Part shown: one piece after another, positions 52,916-63,371 of the stretch
Layout of the letters: each line of letters begins with the position of its first letter
Numbering within the stretch: the first letter of the stretch is position 1
Assembly (NCBI GenBank): GCA_963757335.1
Contig: CAVWRJ010000024.1
Coordinates: 496,001-560,000, forward strand
Source: DASQPA01 sp963757335
GTDB lineage: Bacteria; Acidobacteriota; Thermoanaerobaculia; Multivoradales; UBA5704
Length of the DNA: 64,000 nt
Reading direction: 5' to 3'
The notes under the pieces: model-generated
What the model saw: the letters and a program-made list of their open reading frames with translations, nothing else
Told to the model about the DNA's origin: nothing
Database searches by the model: none
Translations under genes and position numbers: made by a program

Positions 52916-54746
52916 CCGGGACTTTCGGGCAGCCGTGAGGCTCGCTCTCGCCGGGCTGGTTCTCGCCGGCTGCTCTGCCGCGCCCGTCTTTTCTCAAGGA
53001 GCGTCTCAAGGAGCGTCTCAAGGAGCGGCCCAGGGAGCGGGGCAGGCAGGGGGCCCGGCGGGGCAGGGCGGTGGGCAGGCGGCGGTCTCGTCGCCGCACC
53101 TGACCGGAGTCGAGCTGTCCGTCTCGGTGCAGCAGGTTTTGCAGCAGATCGAGGATCAGTGGCCGCAGTGGGTCGGCGCCGGCAACCGGGAGCGCGCCGG
53201 GCAGGTGGTCGACAACCTGCTCACCACGGTACGCCAGATCGGGATGCGGCGCCTGCCCGATCTCTCCCTGGGCGCCCTCGTGCAGGCGGAGAAGGCGGCC
53301 CGCCAGAAGGACTTCCCCCGCGCCCACTGGGCCCTGGAGGGCGCCGAGCGCCTCGACCCCGGCCGCCCCGAGGTCGCCTTCGCGGCCGCCCGGGTGGACG
53401 CTCTAGAAGGGAGCTATTTTGCCGCTCTCTTCAACCAGCTGGCCGGATACCAGCGGCTCCTCTGGCTGCCGCTCGAACGTTCCCTCTGGTGGCAGAGCTT
53501 CCTCCTCTGGACCTTGACCGTGCTGCTTTTTACCGGCGGCCTGTTCACGGCCGTGCAGATGGCGACCAAGGGAGGCGCGCTCTACCGCGACCTGAGCCAT
53601 CTGGTCGGCCGCCGCCTGCCGGATAGCGTTGGCCGGGTCGTCGCCGCGGCGCTCCTCGTCTGGCCTCTCGCCCTGCCCTACGGCCCCATCTGGCTGCTGC
53701 TCTACTGGTCGGTGCTCCTCTGGGGGTACGCCGCGACCTCCGAGCGGGCCGTGGTCGTCGCCGTCTGGCTGCTCCTCGGGGTCGCCCCGGTCCTCGTCAC
53801 GGAACAGCGGCGCCAGCTCGCGCTCGATCTCTCGCCGCCGGTCGTCGCGATGGAGAGCTTCGCCGAGAGGCGCCTCTACGGCAGCCTCTTCACCGACCTC
53901 GGGGTCCTCCGCTCGCTGCTGCCGGAGAGCACCGCCGTCCGGCAGCTCCTGGGCGACTTCCACCGTTCGCTCAACCAGTGGGACCTCGCCCGCTCGCTCT
54001 ACCGGCAGGTCCTGGAGAAGGAGCCGAGCAACACCGCGGTCCTCCTCGACCTCGGCGACTATTTCTACTTCCGGAACGACTTCGGGAATGCCATCGGGTA
54101 CTTCCAGAAGGCCGCCGCCGCCGATCCGACGAGCGCCGCCGCCCAGTTCAACTTGAGCCAGGCGTACTCCGAGTCCTACATCTTCGACAAGCAGAAGGAG
54201 GCACTGGGGCAGGCGCGGGCTCTCGACGCCTCAGAGGTCAATCTCTGGCTCAAGCAGACCGAGCAGCAGCATGTCGTGGCCTCGGACGGCGGGCTCGCCC
54301 GCGTCCCCGAGATCCGTGCCCAGCTGCGGCAGAGCTTCCGCGGCCGTGAGGCTTCCGGGTCGTCGATCGAGCTCCTGCGGCGCGGCCTCTCGGCGGTTTT
54401 CGCTCTCGCCCTGATCTTGGTCGCCATCGGCCTCCACCTCGGCCGGCGGCGCTTCGGCTACACCGAACCCCCCCTGGACATCCGGCTGGGCTCCTCCACC
54501 TTCGATCGCTGGCTCCGCGTCCTGCTGCCCGGACTGGCGGCGGCGGAGGCCGGAGAGGGCGGCCGGGCGTTCCTCGCCCTCCTCCTGCCGGCCGGTCTCC
54601 TGATGCTCCCGCTCTCCGGCGCTATGGGTTATCGCATTCCTTGGGGGTATGATCCGGGAAACCCGATCCTGTGGACGTTCGCCGTCCTCGGACTGCTCCT
54701 CTACTTTGGGGCACGTCTCCGGTGGGAGCTCACCCACCAGGTCTAA
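52896..54746 (+). CDS. Membrane TPR-repeat protein with lipoprotein-like signal
   Basis: The 616-residue protein starts inside the DUF1844 gene. It has a signal with candidate lipobox (ALAGLVLAGCS) and a SQGASQGA-type repeat (about 33-62). Two TM clusters at about 200-300 (FLLWTLTVLLFTGGLF, ALLVWPLALPYGPIWLLLYW) flank a TPR region at about 350-440 (WDLARSLYRQVLEKEPSNTAVLLDLGDYFYF, NAIGYFQKAAAADP). More TM helices are at the C-terminus. It is likely an inner-membrane scaffold. The DUF1844-TPR-DUF4388 order suggests one transcript. Confidence 0.75.
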   Translation: MCKRGGNRDFRAAVRLALAGLVLAGCSAAPVFSQGASQGASQGAAQGAGQAGGPAGQGGGQAAVSSPHLTGVELSVSVQQVLQQIEDQWPQWVGAGNRERAGQVVDNLLTTVRQIGMRRLPDLSLGALVQAEKAARQKDFPRAHWALEGAERLDPGRPEVAFAAARVDALEGSYFAALFNQLAGYQRLLWLPLERSLWWQSFLLWTLTVLLFTGGLFTAVQMATKGGALYRDLSHLVGRRLPDSVGRVVAAALLVWPLALPYGPIWLLLYWSVLLWGYAATSERAVVVAVWLLLGVAPVLVTEQRRQLALDLSPPVVAMESFAERRLYGSLFTDLGVLRSLLPESTAVRQLLGDFHRSLNQWDLARSLYRQVLEKEPSNTAVLLDLGDYFYFRNDFGNAIGYFQKAAAADPTSAAAQFNLSQAYSESYIFDKQKEALGQARALDASEVNLWLKQTEQQHVVASDGGLARVPEIRAQLRQSFRGREASGSSIELLRRGLSAVFALALILVAIGLHLGRRRFGYTEPPLDIRLGSSTFDRWLRVLLPGLAAAEAGEGGRAFLALLLPAGLLMLPLSGAMGYRIPWGYDPGNPILWTFAVLGLLLYFGARLRWELTHQV

Positions 54747-54775
54747 CGATCGCGGAAAGAATCGGCGAGGCCGCC

Positions 54776-56011
54776 ATGGCAGTCGAAGGTACCCTAGACC
54801 TCTTCCAACTACCGGAGATCCTGCAGCTCATCTCGCAGCAGAAGAAGACCGGCATTCTGACCGTCCAGGGTCAAAACGACATCGTCGCCATCTCCTTCCT
54901 CGCCGGCCGCATCGTGGCCGCCGATGCCCTGAACCAGACCATGGAGGAGGGGTTGACCCGGGTGCTCGTCGCCCAGGGGATGCTGGCCCAGCAGGACCTC
55001 TCCCGGGCTCTGGCCGAGCACCCGTCGGCGGGCGGCAGGTTGATCGACTTCCTCGTCGAGCGACGCTACGTGACCCGCCAGCGGCTCCTCGCCGGCCTCC
55101 GGCTGCAGACCTACAGCCTGATCGAGCAGCTCCTGCGCTGGGATCAGGGGGATTTCAAGTTCTATACCGGCGAGGAGGTCTCCTACGAGGAGGACTTCGT
55201 CCCCATCACGGTCGAGGAGCTCCTCTTGAACGCCGGGGATGCGGCCGCTCAGGAGCGCCGCCCGGCATCCACGACCGCCTCGAATTTCCCGACCGTCCCG
55301 AACCTCCCGGCCGCGCCGGCGGCTCCGGTCGCCCGCTCCCCTCGGGCGGCGCCGCTCCGGGCCGTGCCGCCGCCCGCGCCGCTCCCCGCGATTCCCCCCG
55401 CCGCGCCCGGCCGCACCCCGGCGGGCGCTCCGGCCCGCCCGCTCTCCCCAATCTCCCCAAGCTTGGTGCCGTCCACGCCGGCGTCGCCGCCGGTCCTCTC
55501 GCCGGCCGCCGAGCCGGCAGCTTTCCGCAAGATGAAGGTCGAGGAGCTCGCGGTCCCGCGCTCCTCCCGCGCGGTCGCCCGGGTCGCCGCCCTCGTCGCG
55601 GCGATTCTCCTCGTGTTCTTCCTGCTCGCCGATCCCGGCCGTCTCCTCCTCCCCCTCCCCTGGGAGGAGGCGCAGCGCCAGGATCTCGCCCAGGAACAGC
55701 GCTCCACCCTCTATCTCAAGATCGACCGCGCGGCGAAAACCTTCTTCCTTCTCGAAGCCCGGTTCCCCGAGAGGCTCGCCCAACTCCAGCAGCTCAACCT
55801 CCTCTCGGGGGCCGACCTGCGCGACACCCAGGGCCACGAGCTGCGCTACACGGCCCGGGAAGAGAGCTACAAGGTGCAGCCGGTCGACTCCAAGGGAGCG
55901 CCGATCGCCGGCACCGAGACGACCGACGCGGTGACCGGCAACTTTCTCCTCGATTCCGAGTTCATCTCGGTCTCTCCCGACGCCCAGGCCCCGCTGGTCC
56001 TCCTCGATTAG
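54776..56011 (+). CDS. DUF4388 (PatA-like) domain protein with C-terminal membrane anchor
   Basis: The start MAVEGTLDLFQLPEILQLIS at 54776 fits the DUF4388 N-terminus exactly. The domain (1-160) includes QKKTGILTVQGQNDIVAISFLAGRIVAADA and GDFKFYTGEEVSYEEDF. A Pro/Ala-rich linker (165-260) precedes a TM helix (about 277-295, AALVAAILLVFFLLADPG). The C-terminal soluble part (300-411) looks like a pilin-type or pseudopilin-like tail (IDRAAKTFFLLEARFPERLAQL). DUF4388 proteins act in two-component and gliding or pilus regulation. Role here is inferred only. Confidence 0.8.
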   Translation: MAVEGTLDLFQLPEILQLISQQKKTGILTVQGQNDIVAISFLAGRIVAADALNQTMEEGLTRVLVAQGMLAQQDLSRALAEHPSAGGRLIDFLVERRYVTRQRLLAGLRLQTYSLIEQLLRWDQGDFKFYTGEEVSYEEDFVPITVEELLLNAGDAAAQERRPASTTASNFPTVPNLPAAPAAPVARSPRAAPLRAVPPPAPLPAIPPAAPGRTPAGAPARPLSPISPSLVPSTPASPPVLSPAAEPAAFRKMKVEELAVPRSSRAVARVAALVAAILLVFFLLADPGRLLLPLPWEEAQRQDLAQEQRSTLYLKIDRAAKTFFLLEARFPERLAQLQQLNLLSGADLRDTQGHELRYTAREESYKVQPVDSKGAPIAGTETTDAVTGNFLLDSEFISVSPDAQAPLVLLD

Positions 56012-56078
56012 GAGGGGAAGGGGAAGGGGAGGCGAGGGATCTGCGTGGATTTTTCCGCGTCTGGAATAAATCTCAGTC

Positions 56079-56137
56079 CAATCTTGTCAATCCTGGTGGT
56101 ACGCAAGATTGACAGCGCACCACTAAAATTTTAAGAT
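56079..56137 (+). promoter_or_regulatory. dnaK promoter with an inverted-repeat operator overlapping the -35
   Basis: TTGACA (56109-56114), a 17-bp spacer and TAAGAT (56132-56137) form a sigma-70-type promoter. CAATCTTG (56079-56086) and CAAGATTG (56104-56111) are a perfect 8-bp inverted repeat; TGTCAATC (56085-56092) and GATTGACA (56107-56114) form a second, overlapping one. The right arms cover the -35. The HspR-like gene downstream makes HspR the likely ligand, although the repeat is not the textbook HAIR sequence. Confidence 0.65.
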
Positions 56138-56189
56138 TTGTGCACGGCGGGTCTCGACCTGCCGCATGAATCCACCAAGGAGGAGAGCC

Positions 56190-58109
<1,920 letters not shown>

Positions 58110-58119
58110 GCCGCACGCC

Positions 58120-58575
58120 ATGGCACCCCTGAAGAAGATCTACCTGGAGGAGCTGTCGCGCATCCAGGATCGGATCAACAACCTGTTCGAGCAGGCCCTC
58201 CTCCCCGCGGACTACGACGGACGCGATGGGGGGTTGGGCCTGCCCGGTACCTGGGCCCCGGCGGTCGACGTGCTGGAGACGGAGGACTCCTATCTCCTGT
58301 TCGCCGAGCTGCCGGGGGTCACCAGAGAGGAAATCCAGCTCCAGGTGCGGGAGAAGCGGCTGGAGCTCTCCGGCAGCCGCCAGTCGCTGGGCGAGAGCCG
58401 GAACTTCCTGCGGATGGAGCGCAGCTATGGCCCCTTCCGCCGGACCTTCGATCTCGGGGTGCCCGTCGACGCCGAGAGCATCACCGCCAGCTTCGAGCGC
58501 GGCATCCTGCGCGTCGCCATCCCGAAGCGGCCGGCCAACCCGGCGGTGACGGTGTCCGTCACGGAGGAACCTTGA
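58120..58575 (+). CDS. Small heat-shock protein, Hsp20/alpha-crystallin family
   Basis: The 151-residue protein has an alpha-crystallin domain at about 45-140 (PAVDVLETEDSYLLFAELPGVTREEIQ, FRRTFDLGVPVDAESITASFERGILRVAIPK, with the GILRVAIPK C-terminal signature). It holds unfolding proteins for refolding by DnaK. It lies 10 bp after dnaK and abuts hspR. Confidence 0.95.
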   Translation: MAPLKKIYLEELSRIQDRINNLFEQALLPADYDGRDGGLGLPGTWAPAVDVLETEDSYLLFAELPGVTREEIQLQVREKRLELSGSRQSLGESRNFLRMERSYGPFRRTFDLGVPVDAESITASFERGILRVAIPKRPANPAVTVSVTEEP

Positions 58576-58965
58576 ATGCCTGTCAGACGCCGTAAAACGG
58601 AGCAGAAGTTCGTCATGATCAGCGTCATCGCCGAGCGGTTCGGGATTCACCCGCAGACTCTCCGCCTCTACGAGCGTGAGGGCCTGATCAAGCCCGCCCG
58701 GAGCTCCGGCAACACCCGCCTCTACGACGAGGAGGCGATCCGCAGGCTGGAGATCATCCTCACCCTGACGCGCGACCTGGGGGTCAACCTGGCCGGCGTC
58801 GAGGTGATCCTCAACATGAAGGAGCAGATGGACCGGATGCAGGTCGACCTCGACCGGCTGCTCGGCTTCGTCAAACAGGAGATGCTCGACCGCAAGTTCG
58901 GTCTCGACCGTCAGCACGCCCTGGTGAAGGTCGAGAGCGGTCCGCTGATCAAGCGGCAGGCCTGA
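58576..58965 (+). CDS. hspR: HspR-like MerR-family heat-shock repressor
   Basis: The 129-residue protein has the HspR pattern within MerR: MISVIAERFGIHPQTLRLYEREGLIKPARSSGNTRLYDEEAIRRLE, and NLAGVEVILNMKEQMDRMQ as the dimerisation helix. It begins right after the hsp20 stop. HspR usually represses its own dnaK operon and uses DnaK as co-repressor; the inverted repeat at the dnaK promoter fits this loop. Confidence 0.9.
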   Translation: MPVRRRKTEQKFVMISVIAERFGIHPQTLRLYEREGLIKPARSSGNTRLYDEEAIRRLEIILTLTRDLGVNLAGVEVILNMKEQMDRMQVDLDRLLGFVKQEMLDRKFGLDRQHALVKVESGPLIKRQA

Positions 58966-58991
58966 AACGTCTCCAACCCACCGAAATCTGG

Positions 58992-59022
58992 AAAGGGGCC
59001 CGCGAGGGCCCCTTTCGTTTTG
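58992..59022 (+). terminator. Rho-independent terminator of the dnaK-hsp20-hspR operon
   Basis: AAAGGGGCCC, loop GCGA, GGGCCCCTTT form a perfect 10-bp stem (58992-59015) followed by CGTTTTG. It sits 27 bp after the hspR stop. Confidence 0.85.
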
Positions 59023-59036
59023 AGCGCGAGCCCCGG

Positions 59037-59123
59037 CACGGGCTCCGTTTGATCCTGTGGGCGGGCTCCCTCGGGCGCTTCGCGCGGCCAGGAGCCCGTC
59101 CTCGGAACCAAACGGAGCCCGTA
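59037..59123. repeat. Dispersed palindromic element, copy 3 (87 bp)
   Basis: Arms CACGGGCTCCGTTTG (59037-59051) and 59109-59123 pair at 14 of 15 positions. The core CCTGTGGGCGGG...TCGGGCGCTTCGCGC...CCCGTCCTCGGA matches the other copies. The CACGGG arm differs from TACTGG of copy 2 and the opposite arm changes with it. It lies between the hsp operon terminator and the spl-like gene. Confidence 0.85.
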
Positions 59124-59131
59124 CCCGAACC

Positions 59132-59859
59132 TCATCCTCTCCCCGGCGACCCCTGGGGGAAGCCGTACTCCAGGCGAAGGAGGCGGAAGGTGGAGAGGAA
59201 GCGGTCGCGGACCGCCGGGCGGAGGTGGGCGGCGCTCGCCGTCATGTCGTTCGCTCCCGCCTCCCGGACCTCCGCGAAGAGCTGCCGTAAGACCTCCTCG
59301 CCGTCGTTCTCCCCCGAAAGCACGGGGCTGCAGACGACCCGCGTGTCGATGCCCTCCTCCGCCAGTTGGCGCACGGCGCGAAGGCGGGCCCGGGGGTCGG
59401 GGGCGCCCGGCTCCAGGCGGTCGGCGAGGACCGGATCGACGGTCGGCAGGGTGACGTGGACGGTGACGGCGTGGCGGCGGTCGAGCTCGGCCAGGAGGTC
59501 GAGGTCGCGCAGGATGAGCGGGGAGCGGGTGGTGATCGAGACCGCCAGCCCCTCGACGATTTCCGATGTTCCCGATGTTTCCCCGATGGTCCGGACATGC
59601 CCAGCCCCGGCATCCCGGAGAGATCGAGGGCTGCCAAGGGGGAGCGGTTGAACCCCGGATGGCGGAGGCGCCGGACCGGCTCATAGGGGATATCGACGGT
59701 GCCGAGGACGATCGGCTGGCCCCGGAGGGCCGCCCGGCGCAGCTTCCGCTCCAGGGCGGCGACTTCGAGATCGTGGGTATCGCCCCCTGGTTTGCCCGCC
59801 GTTTTGGCCGAACCGAAGGGGAGGGCCGGAAAGAAGAAAAGAGAAACTGGCGCGTTCAT
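59132..59859 (-). pseudogene. Spore-photolyase-like radical SAM protein, truncated and frameshifted
   Basis: The N-terminal frame reads ERKLRRAALRGQPIVLGTVDIPYEPVRR; another frame resumes with EIVEGLAVSITTRSPLILRDLDLLAEL, VTVHVTLPTVDPVLADRLEPG and RLRAVRQLAEEGIDTRVVCSPVLSGENDGEEVL. These are blocks of SplB-like radical SAM proteins. The CxxxCxxC cluster motif that should precede them is absent, and the shift falls in a CATCGGGAA micro-repeat (about 59561-59592). It is very likely non-functional. Confidence 0.7.
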
Positions 59860-59869
59860 GCCGCTCTAT

Positions 59870-59890
59870 TTACGCTAAATTCCGGCGTAA
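59870..59890. promoter_or_regulatory. Inverted repeat TTACGC-N9-GCGTAA upstream of mutM
   Basis: A perfect 6-bp inverted repeat with 9-bp spacer lies in the 58-bp divergent gap between the spl-like gene and mutM. A dyad in a shared promoter region of two DNA-repair genes suggests an operator; the regulator is unknown. Confidence 0.35.
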
Positions 59891-59917
59891 GTCAAGCGAG
59901 AGGGTAGAATCCTTCCC

Positions 59918-60751
59918 ATGCCTGAGCTTCCCGAGGTCGAAGTCCTCCGTCGCAGCCTGGAGCCCCATCTGGTAGGAGATACGATCGAGCGCTCGCTCGT
60001 CCGGGATCCGCGCCTGCGGGTCCCGATCGAGCCGCGTGAGCTGGCGAAGCGGGTGACCGGGCGGGCGATCCTCGCCCTGCGACGGCGGAGCAAATACCTC
60101 CTGATCGACCTCGCCGGGCCCAAGGGTGGGGCGACCCTCGTGGTCCACCTCGGGATGAGCGGCCGGCTCACCCTCGTCCCGGCGGCGGAGCCCGAGGAGC
60201 CGCACGAGCACGTCGCCTTCTATCTCCGCTCGGGGAGACGCCTGCGTCTGCGCGATCCGCGCCGCTTCGGCATGGTGCTCGCGCTCCCCACCTTGAGCCT
60301 CGCCGAGAGCCGGCACTTCGCCGGCCTGGGGGTGGAGCCGCTCGGCCCCGGTTTCGACGGCGCTCTTCTGGCCGCGGCGGCGGCCGGGCGGCGGGGGCCG
60401 GTCAAGAGTTTCCTCATGGATGCCGGGGTCGTCGTCGGAGTGGGGAACATCTACGCCACCGAGGCGCTCTTCCGCGCCGGCATCCATCCGACCCGCTCGG
60501 TCGCCCGGCTCTCTCCCGCCCGCTGGGAGCGCCTGGCGAGGGCGGTGGTCGAGGTCCTCACCCAGGCCATCTCCCAGGGCGGCACGACGCTCAACGATTT
60601 CGCCGACGGGGAGGGCAATAGCGGCTACTTCCAGGTCGCGCTCTCCGCCTACGGCCGCGCCGGAGAGCCCTGCAGAGCCTGCGGCGGGCCCATCCGCCGC
60701 ATCGTCCAGTCGGGGCGGAGCACCTTCTACTGCCCGCGTTGCCAGCGCTGA
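59918..60751 (+). CDS. mutM: Formamidopyrimidine-DNA glycosylase
   Basis: The 277-residue protein starts with the catalytic MPELPEVE (P2, E3), has Lys59 (RRRSKYLLIDL), the helix-two-turn-helix region (LMDAGVVVGVGNIYATEALFRAGIHP) and a C-terminal zinc finger C-x2-C-x16-C-x2-C (CRACGGPIRRIVQSGRSTFYC then PRC). It excises 8-oxoguanine and formamidopyrimidines and nicks the abasic site. Next gene is 16 bp downstream. Confidence 0.97.
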   Translation: MPELPEVEVLRRSLEPHLVGDTIERSLVRDPRLRVPIEPRELAKRVTGRAILALRRRSKYLLIDLAGPKGGATLVVHLGMSGRLTLVPAAEPEEPHEHVAFYLRSGRRLRLRDPRRFGMVLALPTLSLAESRHFAGLGVEPLGPGFDGALLAAAAAGRRGPVKSFLMDAGVVVGVGNIYATEALFRAGIHPTRSVARLSPARWERLARAVVEVLTQAISQGGTTLNDFADGEGNSGYFQVALSAYGRAGEPCRACGGPIRRIVQSGRSTFYCPRCQR

Positions 60752-60767
60752 CATAGAATCGAATCCG

Positions 60768-61421
60768 ATGCTCGACGGCCTCAGGCGTTTCGACACCGCG
60801 ACCGGGCGGCGCCCCTGTATCCTCGGGGTGGCCGGCGGCACCGGCTCGGGCAAGACCACCGTCGCGCGGGCCATTCTCGACGCCGTGGGCCAGCACCGGA
60901 TCGCCTTTCTGGAGCAGGACAACTACTACCGCGACATCGAGTGGGGGAGCGAGGCCGAGCTCCTGCACCACAACTTCGACCACCCGTCGGCGCTCGACAA
61001 CGAGCTCCTGGTCGCGCACGTGACGGCGCTCCGGGCCGGCCGGGCCGCCGAGGTGCCGATCTACGACTTCGTCCGCCACCGCCGGACCGACAAGACCCGG
61101 CGGGCCGAGCCGCGGCCGGTCGTGCTCCTTGAAGGCATCCTGATCTTCGTCGAGCCGAGCCTCCGCGACCTGCTCGACTTCAAGGTCTATGTCGACACCG
61201 ACGCCGACATCCGGCTCATCCGCCGGCTCGGGCGCGACATGGCCGAGCGCGGCCGCTCGGTCGACGACGTCCTGCGCCAGTACCGGGAGACCGTCCGCCC
61301 CATGCACCTCGAGTTCGTCGAGCCCTCCAAGCGCTGGGCCGACGTCATCATCCCCGAGGGGGGCGAGAACCGGGTGGCTCTGGAGATGGTGGTGGCGCGG
61401 GTGGAGCAGCTCCTTGCCTAG
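60768..61421 (+). CDS. udk: Uridine/cytidine kinase
   Basis: ATG 60768 gives MLDGLRRFDTATGRRPCILG and the P-loop GVAGGTGSGKTTVA at about 20-33. Other blocks are FLEQDNYYRDIEW, NFDHPSALDNELL, YDFVRHRRTDKT, VVLLEGILIFVEPSLRDLLDFKVYVDTDADIRLIRRLGRDMAERGRS. The 217-residue length is standard. It phosphorylates uridine and cytidine in pyrimidine salvage. Its stop lies inside the start of the next gene. Confidence 0.95.
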   Translation: MLDGLRRFDTATGRRPCILGVAGGTGSGKTTVARAILDAVGQHRIAFLEQDNYYRDIEWGSEAELLHHNFDHPSALDNELLVAHVTALRAGRAAEVPIYDFVRHRRTDKTRRAEPRPVVLLEGILIFVEPSLRDLLDFKVYVDTDADIRLIRRLGRDMAERGRSVDDVLRQYRETVRPMHLEFVEPSKRWADVIIPEGGENRVALEMVVARVEQLLA

Positions 61422-61782
61422 CTGGATTCTGCGGGTGCACGCCCGCTTCGAGGCGGCCCACCACCTGACCTCTTACCGGGGCGTCCCGGAGCCCGTCCAC
61501 GGCCATACCTGGCGGGTCGAGGTGGCCCTCGACGCCGCAACGCTCGACGCCGAGGGGATGGGCTTCGACTTCATGGCGGTCAAGGGCGCCCTGGCGGAGC
61601 TCACCGCGAAGCTTGATCATCGGGACGTCAACACCGTCCCTCCTTTCGACACCCTGAGCCCCACGACCGAGCGCCTCGCCGCCTGGTTCCACGGGGAGCT
61701 CACCGCCCGCCTGCCCGGGGCCCGGCTCGCCGAGGTGACGGTCTGGGAAGGACCGGACTGCTCGGCGACCTATCGCCCCTGA
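61414..61782 (+). CDS. 6-pyruvoyl-tetrahydropterin synthase family protein, PTPS-III-like
   Basis: TTG 61414 (LPSWILRVHARFEAAHHL) overlaps the udk stop by 8 bp. The 122-residue protein keeps the zinc histidines (H15/H16, H29, H31) and the C-terminal VTVWEGPDCSATY block. The catalytic cysteine of QueD/PTPS (C-x(4-5)-HGH) is absent; instead E26-x2-HGH (PEPVHGHTW) is present, the signature reported for PTPS-III enzymes that make 6-hydroxymethyl-dihydropterin and can replace FolB in folate synthesis. Assignment to PTPS-III rests on that motif alone. Confidence 0.78.
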   Translation: MPSWILRVHARFEAAHHLTSYRGVPEPVHGHTWRVEVALDAATLDAEGMGFDFMAVKGALAELTAKLDHRDVNTVPPFDTLSPTTERLAAWFHGELTARLPGARLAEVTVWEGPDCSATYRP

Positions 61783-61791
61783 GGGTTCTCC

Positions 61792-61820
61792 TTGACAGGG
61801 GCATTCCAGCTGGCTAGCGT
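61792..61820 (+). promoter_or_regulatory. Candidate sigma-70-like promoter with very short leader
   Basis: TTGACA (61792-61797), 17 bp, then TAGCGT (61815-61820). The -35 is perfect and the -10 is weak. Initiation 6-8 bp later would give a leader of only a few bases before ATG 61831, and no Shine-Dalgarno site is seen, so leaderless or near-leaderless translation is possible. Confidence 0.4.
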
Positions 61821-61830
61821 TCCCTCACTC

Positions 61831-62793
61831 ATGAGATCCAGAGCGCGCCTCTCGACTGTCGCCCTCGGCCTTGTCGCTGTCGTCGGTATGGTTTGCGGGG
61901 CCTGCGCCAGAGAGACGTCGGTGGGGCACCTGGAGGTCCAGCCGCAGAGCTTCAAGCTGGGCTACCCGGAGCTCCGAGAGCTGCACCTCTCCTGGGAGCC
62001 CGCGGCCGCTCTCGATCCGGAGGCCGGTCAGCCCACGGTCTTCATCCACCTGCTCGATCGGCACGGGAAGATCGTCCGCACCTACGACCATCCTTTCCGC
62101 CAGGCCTGGCAGGAGGGGACGCCGGTGACGAGCGGGGTCAAGATCTTCCAGTCCGCCCTGGCGCCGGCCCTGCCGGCCGGGCGGTACCAGCTGACCCTCG
62201 GCCTCTACGGCAACCGGAGCGGCAAACGCTGGCCGCTCGACGTGGCAGGCCGCGACCTCGGCCGGCACGAGTACCAGGTGGCGGAGGTCGAGGTGCTCGC
62301 GCCGGAGAAGGGTCCGCATCTCTCGTTTACGGGAAAATGGCTGGCGAGCGAGCCCAGCGGCAGCCGGCAGGTCGTCGCCCTGCGCTGGCTCGACGGGCCG
62401 GGCGCCCTCCGGGTCGAGGGGCTCCCTGGCCCGGGCAGCCTCTGGCTGGAGCTCCAGATCCCGGCCGGCACCGGGCCGGCGGAGAAACTGGTCTTCGACG
62501 ACGCTTCGAACTCTCCGTCGGTCGTCGTCAGCGGCAGCTGCAGCGGTGGGGTCGAGACCGGCGTCTCGGGCGCCGGCCAGCACCAGATCGACATCCCGAC
62601 CGACGGGGCGGCCGCGGACGGGAGCTGCGAGATCCGTCTGCGACCCAATTTCCACCTGCTGAAGGCTAGCCTTCCGGGCGGCGGACCGCGTTCGGTCGCT
62701 CTCGAAAACGCCGCCTGGACCCCGGCCGGCACCGGTACCCCACCGCCGGCGGGCACCCCCGGCTCGCCGACCGCTCCCGCTCCCCGGAACTGA
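61831..62793 (+). CDS. Hypothetical lipoprotein with beta-rich domain
   Basis: MRSRARLSTVALGLVAVVGMVCGACARE is a lipoprotein signal (Cys in CGAC). I do not recognise a family for the 320-residue product. The first half resembles the beta-sandwich found at the end of membrane glycosyltransferases and in DUF-type lipoproteins (HLSWEPAAAL, TVFIHLLDRHGKIVRTYDHPF, LPAGRYQLTLGLYG). The C-terminus is a Pro/Gly/Thr tail. Probably anchored in the outer or inner membrane facing the periplasm. Confidence 0.65.
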   Translation: MRSRARLSTVALGLVAVVGMVCGACARETSVGHLEVQPQSFKLGYPELRELHLSWEPAAALDPEAGQPTVFIHLLDRHGKIVRTYDHPFRQAWQEGTPVTSGVKIFQSALAPALPAGRYQLTLGLYGNRSGKRWPLDVAGRDLGRHEYQVAEVEVLAPEKGPHLSFTGKWLASEPSGSRQVVALRWLDGPGALRVEGLPGPGSLWLELQIPAGTGPAEKLVFDDASNSPSVVVSGSCSGGVETGVSGAGQHQIDIPTDGAAADGSCEIRLRPNFHLLKASLPGGGPRSVALENAAWTPAGTGTPPPAGTPGSPTAPAPRN

Positions 62794-62815
62794 GTGCGGA
62801 CGGAGTCATCCCAAC

Positions 62816-63331
62816 CTAAGGTTTCTTCGCGGCGATCTTCAAGGCGACCGTGAGGCTCGCCGAGACCGGCAGCCCGGGGACGGTCCCAACCGGGGTGACG
62901 ACCTCGGCGCCCCCTTCGCTCTTGACCTCCACCCAACGCGCCTCGGCGAGGGCCACCTCCACCCGGAGCTTGCCGTCTTTCGGGATCGGTCGGCCGGTCT
63001 CGGTCGTCCAGAAGTTGAACAGACGAACCTCGGCGGTGGCGCCGGGGTCGATCTGCTGCAGGTAGATCTGGTGCTTGTAGACCGCCAGGGGCTCGCCGTT
63101 GATCCGTACCGCGAAGACCAGGGCCGAGGCCTTGTGGGTGCCGCCATTTTTCACCTTCACCCGCAGCTGGCAGAGGGTGTCCGGCCCCGGGCTCGCCGGG
63201 AGGATCTCGACCGATTCCACCGCCAGGGGCGGCTTGGCGGGCGTCGCCGGTGCCGGCTGCCCTGCGGCGAGAGCGGGGGAGAGCGCGAGGGCGAAGAGAG
63301 CGAAGTTGGAGAGCTTCCGGTACCTGAGCAT
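62816..63331 (-). CDS. Secreted beta-sandwich protein (CARDB-like)
   Basis: The 171-residue protein has a signal peptide (LSNFALFALALSPALAAGQ) and a single Ig-like domain of the CARDB type (VESVEILPASPGPDTLCQLRVKVKNGGTHKASALVFAVRINGE, IDPGATAEVRLFNFW). Such domains mediate adhesion or complex assembly outside the cell. It converges with the lipoprotein gene and is divergent from the methyltransferase. Confidence 0.7.
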   Translation of the reverse strand: MLRYRKLSNFALFALALSPALAAGQPAPATPAKPPLAVESVEILPASPGPDTLCQLRVKVKNGGTHKASALVFAVRINGEPLAVYKHQIYLQQIDPGATAEVRLFNFWTTETGRPIPKDGKLRVEVALAEARWVEVKSEGGAEVVTPVGTVPGLPVSASLTVALKIAAKKP

Positions 63332-63371
63332 CGCCGAGATCTTAGCCTACCGGCCCTGGTAAGATCGGCCC

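Noticed and set aside
56079..56114. CIRCE element upstream of dnaK
   Set aside because: The TTAGCACTC/GAGTGCTAA arms are absent and the downstream regulator is HspR-like, not HrcA.
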